Shown in pieces: positions 60,231-64,000 of a stretch of 64,000 nt of DNA. The stretch comes from JAIBJN01 sp963775395. Lineage in GTDB: Bacteria; Actinomycetota; Thermoleophilia; Gaiellales; Gaiellaceae. The position numbers and the translations under genes were made by a program. Where the stretch lies: positions 1 through 64,000 of the forward strand of contig CAVZIX010000011.1 in NCBI GenBank assembly GCA_963775395.1. The letters are read 5' to 3'. Numbering within the stretch: the stretch's first letter is position 1; every line of letters begins with the position of its first letter. The notes under the pieces are model-generated. The model was not told the origin of the DNA and searched no databases. It saw only the letters and a program-made list of their open reading frames with translations.

Positions 60231-61079
60231 ATGTCCAAGCTCACACGTTGGGCGCTCGTCGCCGGCTCGCTCGTCGCGCTCGTCGTCCCACTTGGAGCCG
60301 CCGCGGACGGCGGCAGTGACCGGCGAGGAGGCGAACGGCGCGTCCTCTTCGCAACCGACTCGAACGGCAATCTCCTGCAGTTCGACTCGCGCTCGCCGCG
60401 CTCCGTCCGCTCGAAGGCCATCACGGGCCTGCCGGCGGGCGTCGTGCTCGGCGGTATCGACTTCCGACCCGCCACGGGCGACCTCTACGCGCTCGGAAGC
60501 GACAAGGTCGTCTACCGCGTGAACGTGGCGACGGCGATTGCCGTGGCCGAGGGGCCCGCCTTCGAGGCTGCCCCGGATGCGCTCGTGAGCGGAAACATCG
60601 GCTTCGACTTCAACCCGACCGTCGACAAGATCCGGGTGACGAGCGACGCCGACGACAACATCCGCCTCAATCCGGACGAGGGCAACCTGCTCTCCAAGGA
60701 CACGAGCCTCACCCCCGCCGACGTCATGGTGGTCGGCTCCGCGTACACCAACTCGTCCTTCACGGCGTTCGCGACCCGGCCGACCGTGACCGAGCTGTAC
60801 GCCCTCGACATCGCCCCCAGCAAGGACCGGCTCTGGATCCAGCGCCCCGCCAACAACGGCACGCTGATCATGCCCGTCTCGCTCGGCTTCAACCTGGGCG
60901 CGAACGCCGGCTTCGACATCGCCGGCAGCGACAACGTCGGCTACGTCGCCGGCACCCAGATGGGCCGGAGCTCCGCCGAGCTCTGGCGCGTCGACCTCGC
61001 CACGGGCAAGACGCGGTCGCTCGGCCGCATCGGCAAGGGCGTGACCATCACCGGCCTCGCCGCCTGGCAGGACCAGTAG
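60231..61079 (+). CDS. Secreted DUF4394 domain-containing protein
   Basis: The 282-residue protein has a signal peptide (LTRWALVAGSLVALVVPLGA) and a beta-propeller-like DUF4394 domain. Its repeated blocks include LFATDSNGNLLQFDSRSP, GIDFRPATGDLYALG, IGFDFNPTVDKIRVTSD and LYALDIAPSKDRLW. The family is exported and of unknown function. It has the best ribosome site in the window (AGGAGG, six bases before ATG) and is followed by a long hairpin. Confidence 0.88.
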   Translation: MSKLTRWALVAGSLVALVVPLGAAADGGSDRRGGERRVLFATDSNGNLLQFDSRSPRSVRSKAITGLPAGVVLGGIDFRPATGDLYALGSDKVVYRVNVATAIAVAEGPAFEAAPDALVSGNIGFDFNPTVDKIRVTSDADDNIRLNPDEGNLLSKDTSLTPADVMVVGSAYTNSSFTAFATRPTVTELYALDIAPSKDRLWIQRPANNGTLIMPVSLGFNLGANAGFDIAGSDNVGYVAGTQMGRSSAELWRVDLATGKTRSLGRIGKGVTITGLAAWQDQ

Positions 61080-61088
61080 CACGCCGCA

Positions 61089-61118
61089 GCGGGGTGGGCC
61101 CCACCGGGCCCACCCCGC
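61089..61118 (+). terminator. 13-bp perfect hairpin after the DUF4394 gene
   Basis: GCGGGGTGGGCCC, loop CACC, and its complement, starting 10 bp after the stop codon. No T-run follows. The strength and place still make a transcription end or mRNA 3' protection likely. Confidence 0.6.
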
Positions 61119-61130
61119 CAAAGCTCGGGG

Positions 61131-61301
61131 CTAGGAGGGTTTGGCGGAATGGTGCTCGTCGCCGGGGTGCGATGGTCGTTCCGAGGCAAGGACGCAGGGA
61201 GCGTTCGTATCGAGTGAGATACGGGCGCGACTGAGGACGCAGTCCTCGGGGCGAGCAGCGCGGCCCGGCGACACACTCACTATTTCGTCAAGCCCTCCTA
61301 G
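61131..61301. repeat. 171-bp palindromic intergenic element with nested hairpins
   Basis: The ends CTAGGAGGGTTTGGCGGAAT and AGCCCTCCTAG are inverted copies (about 20 of 24 bases). The pairing continues inward through GTCGCCGGG/CCCGGCGAC. The interior holds smaller perfect hairpins: CGTATC-GAGTGA-GATACG and GAGGAC-GCA-GTCCTC. There is no open frame of note. The right end includes the stop codon of the next gene. It looks like a MITE-like repeat or a structured RNA. Confidence 0.6.
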
Positions 61302-62236
61302 GGCTCGTCCCAGACGAGGGCGCCGTCCACGACAGCGAGCCGGCCGTACGCCGTCGTGGTCGTGTGGCCTTCGGCGTCGATCGAGTAGCGGCCGAGGATC
61401 GAGTCACGGTCCGTCGTCCCACGTGCCGCGCGGGTCACCGCTGCGCGGTCGCCGCCTTCGGCCGCGATCGCGTCGAGGACGAGCGCCATCGCCTCGTAGC
61501 CGTACAGGGCGAAGGGCGCGCGCTGCGCGACGAAGAAGCGGGTGCGCTCGCCGGCAGAAGCGTCCATGCCCTGCGCGAGCCACTCCTCGGCGACGCCCTC
61601 GGAGCCGAGGAGCCACATGCCCGGGTCGTGTCCGTGCAGGTCGCGCCAGAGACCGATCGCGCCCGAGCCGGCGACGCCGACGTAGAGCACCGCGTCGGCC
61701 TCCCCCACGTCCTCCGCCCACGGCTCGTCGTGGTTCCAGACCGGGCGCGTGCGCACCGTCAGCCCTCGCCTTCTCGCCGCCTCGTCGCACATGGCGCCGA
61801 CCGCGACCCCGTAGTCGGCGTCGTGGTCGTGGACGATCAGCAGCTCCCGCGCGCCCACTCGCACGAGCCAGGCCGCGATCGCCCTCGCGCCGACCCCGTC
61901 GTGCGGCATCAGGCGGACAAGGGTCGGGCCGCGCAGGCCTGCGAACGTGGCCACCGGCGCCACCTGGAGGAGCCCGGCCTCCCCGAGGATCGGTGCGGTC
62001 TCGAGCACCTGTGCCGAGTGGAAGTCGCCGACGTAAGCGACCGCCGCGGCATCCGCCACGGCTTGCCGCGCGTTGGCCGCCGCCTGCTCCTCACGGTCCT
62101 CGCCGAAGGAGTCGAGCGTAACGAGCTCCACGTCCGCGTACGCGCGCTCGAGCGCGAGCTGCGCCCCGCGGAGCACGTCTCGTCCCAGGCGCGCCGCCGG
62201 CCCGCTCAACGGCAGGCTGGCGTAGACCCGGTGCAT
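61298..62236 (-). CDS. Periplasmic-binding-protein-like protein without a signal peptide
   Basis: The 312-residue protein has the Peripla_BP_6 fold of amino-acid receptors: VYASLPLSGPAARLGRDVLR, AVAYVGDFHSAQVLETAPI, LRGPTLVRLMPHDG, ELLIVHDHDADYG and YGYEAMALVLDAI. It starts directly with the first strand of the fold; there is no signal peptide or lipobox, and none appears upstream in frame. It may therefore be a cytoplasmic ligand sensor. It lies 7 bp after clpX on the same strand, with no transporter genes nearby. Confidence 0.78.
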   Translation of the reverse strand: MHRVYASLPLSGPAARLGRDVLRGAQLALERAYADVELVTLDSFGEDREEQAAANARQAVADAAAVAYVGDFHSAQVLETAPILGEAGLLQVAPVATFAGLRGPTLVRLMPHDGVGARAIAAWLVRVGARELLIVHDHDADYGVAVGAMCDEAARRRGLTVRTRPVWNHDEPWAEDVGEADAVLYVGVAGSGAIGLWRDLHGHDPGMWLLGSEGVAEEWLAQGMDASAGERTRFFVAQRAPFALYGYEAMALVLDAIAAEGGDRAAVTRAARGTTDRDSILGRYSIDAEGHTTTTAYGRLAVVDGALVWDEP

Positions 62237-62243
62237 GAGAGCG

Positions 62244-63518
<1,275 letters not shown>

Positions 63519-63554
63519 GTCTCTCTACCTTGTACCTCGAAATCGCTCTGCTGA

Positions 63555-64000
63555 CTAGGACGCAGCCGCCATTGCAGGCGTGCCGCGATTGGCGATGACA
63601 GTGTCGATGATGCCGTAGTCGAGCGCTTCCTGCGCCGTCATGAAGTAGTCGCGCTCCATGTCCTTTCCAACCTTCTCCAGATCCTGCTTCGTGTGCGTGG
63701 CGATGATCTCCTCGAGCAGGCGCTTCATGCTCAGCGTCTCGCGCGCCTGGATCTCGATGTCGGTCGCCTGCCCCTGGAAGCCTGCGGAGACCTGGTGGAT
63801 GAGGATCTTCGAGTGCGGTGTGGCCATTCGCTTGCCGTCGGTGCCGCCCGCCAGAAGGAGGGCTCCCATCGACATGGCGATCCCGACGCAGATCGTCTGC
63901 ACGTCGGGCTTGATGTACTGCATCGTGTCGTAGATCGCCATGCCGGCGTAGACCGAGCCGCCCGGCGAGTTGATGTAGATCGAGATGTCCTTGTCGGGGT
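63555..64000 (-). CDS. clpP: ATP-dependent Clp protease proteolytic subunit ClpP (C-terminal part)
   Basis: The window ends inside the gene; the first residues are missing. What is present begins DKDISIYINSPGGSVYAG, has the catalytic Ser in GIAMSMGALLLAGG, His in HSKILIHQ, and Asp in the ERDYFM region. The last residues are NRGTPAMAAAS. It forms an operon with clpX downstream. Confidence 0.96.
   Translation of the reverse strand, partial: PDKDISIYINSPGGSVYAGMAIYDTMQYIKPDVQTICVGIAMSMGALLLAGGTDGKRMATPHSKILIHQVSAGFQGQATDIEIQARETLSMKRLLEEIIATHTKQDLEKVGKDMERDYFMTAQEALDYGIIDTVIANRGTPAMAAAS

Overview
The window is about 64 kb of dense, high-GC chromosomal DNA. It carries two tRNA genes and no prophage, plasmid or CRISPR signal. 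Gene content points to a deep-branching actinobacterium, most likely class Thermoleophilia (Gaiellales-like). The evidence is a MarP-type CvpA/serine protease, very high GC, TAnnnT -10 boxes, a DUF1028 protein, and the cluster lepA-hemW-hrcA-dnaJ-prmA-mtaB-HIT-yqeY-phoH-ybeY-dgkA-cdd-era. The taxonomic placement is inference; no rRNA is present.

Layout. 0-1.7 kb: start of a branched-chain amino acid type ABC importer (lipoprotein, then permease). 1.8-3.4 kb: tRNA-Leu, then a phosphofructokinase with the residues of the pyrophosphate-dependent type. 3.5-9.7 kb: a deoxyribose-phosphate operon (deoC, full-length ALDH, half-length ALDH, a catalytically altered DeoC paralogue, a degenerate TrpC-like barrel, a membrane-anchored spermidine-synthase-like protein), divergent from a small secreted-type zinc protease gene. 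10.7-25.3 kb: a long leftward run of ribosome, tRNA, chaperone and envelope genes, ending in murJ. 25.4-31.3 kb: rpsT, holA, comEC, comEA, marP. 31.4-33.9 kb: leuS with a terminator-bearing leader. 34-39 kb: DUF1028, LtrA and a kinase-like/flippase fusion. 39-44.7 kb: rsfS-nadD-obgE-rpmA-rplU-rne. 44.8-51.7 kb: cell-shape operon mreB-mreC-mreD-mrdA-rodA. 51.7-52.4 kb: a RAYT-type transposase gene between inverted REP-like palindromes. 52.4-57.8 kb: maf, ndk, small membrane proteins, folC, valS. 57.8-60.2 kb: a response regulator divergent from a TPR/adenylate-cyclase gene. 60.2-64 kb: a DUF4394 protein, a 171-bp palindromic element, a leaderless-protein SBP, clpX and clpP.

Two features run through the window. 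First, many first-in-operon genes have a TAnnnT -10 box only 6-8 nt before the start codon, which implies leaderless mRNAs. Second, four genes (mtaB, hemW, lepA, cyclase) contain nine apparent single-base insertions, all in the same direction, in three patches. This looks more like sequence error than decay. Three genes (rsfS, mrdA, maf) seem to start at CTG.

Operons are tight, with many GTGA, ATGA or TGATG overlaps, so translational coupling is probably common.
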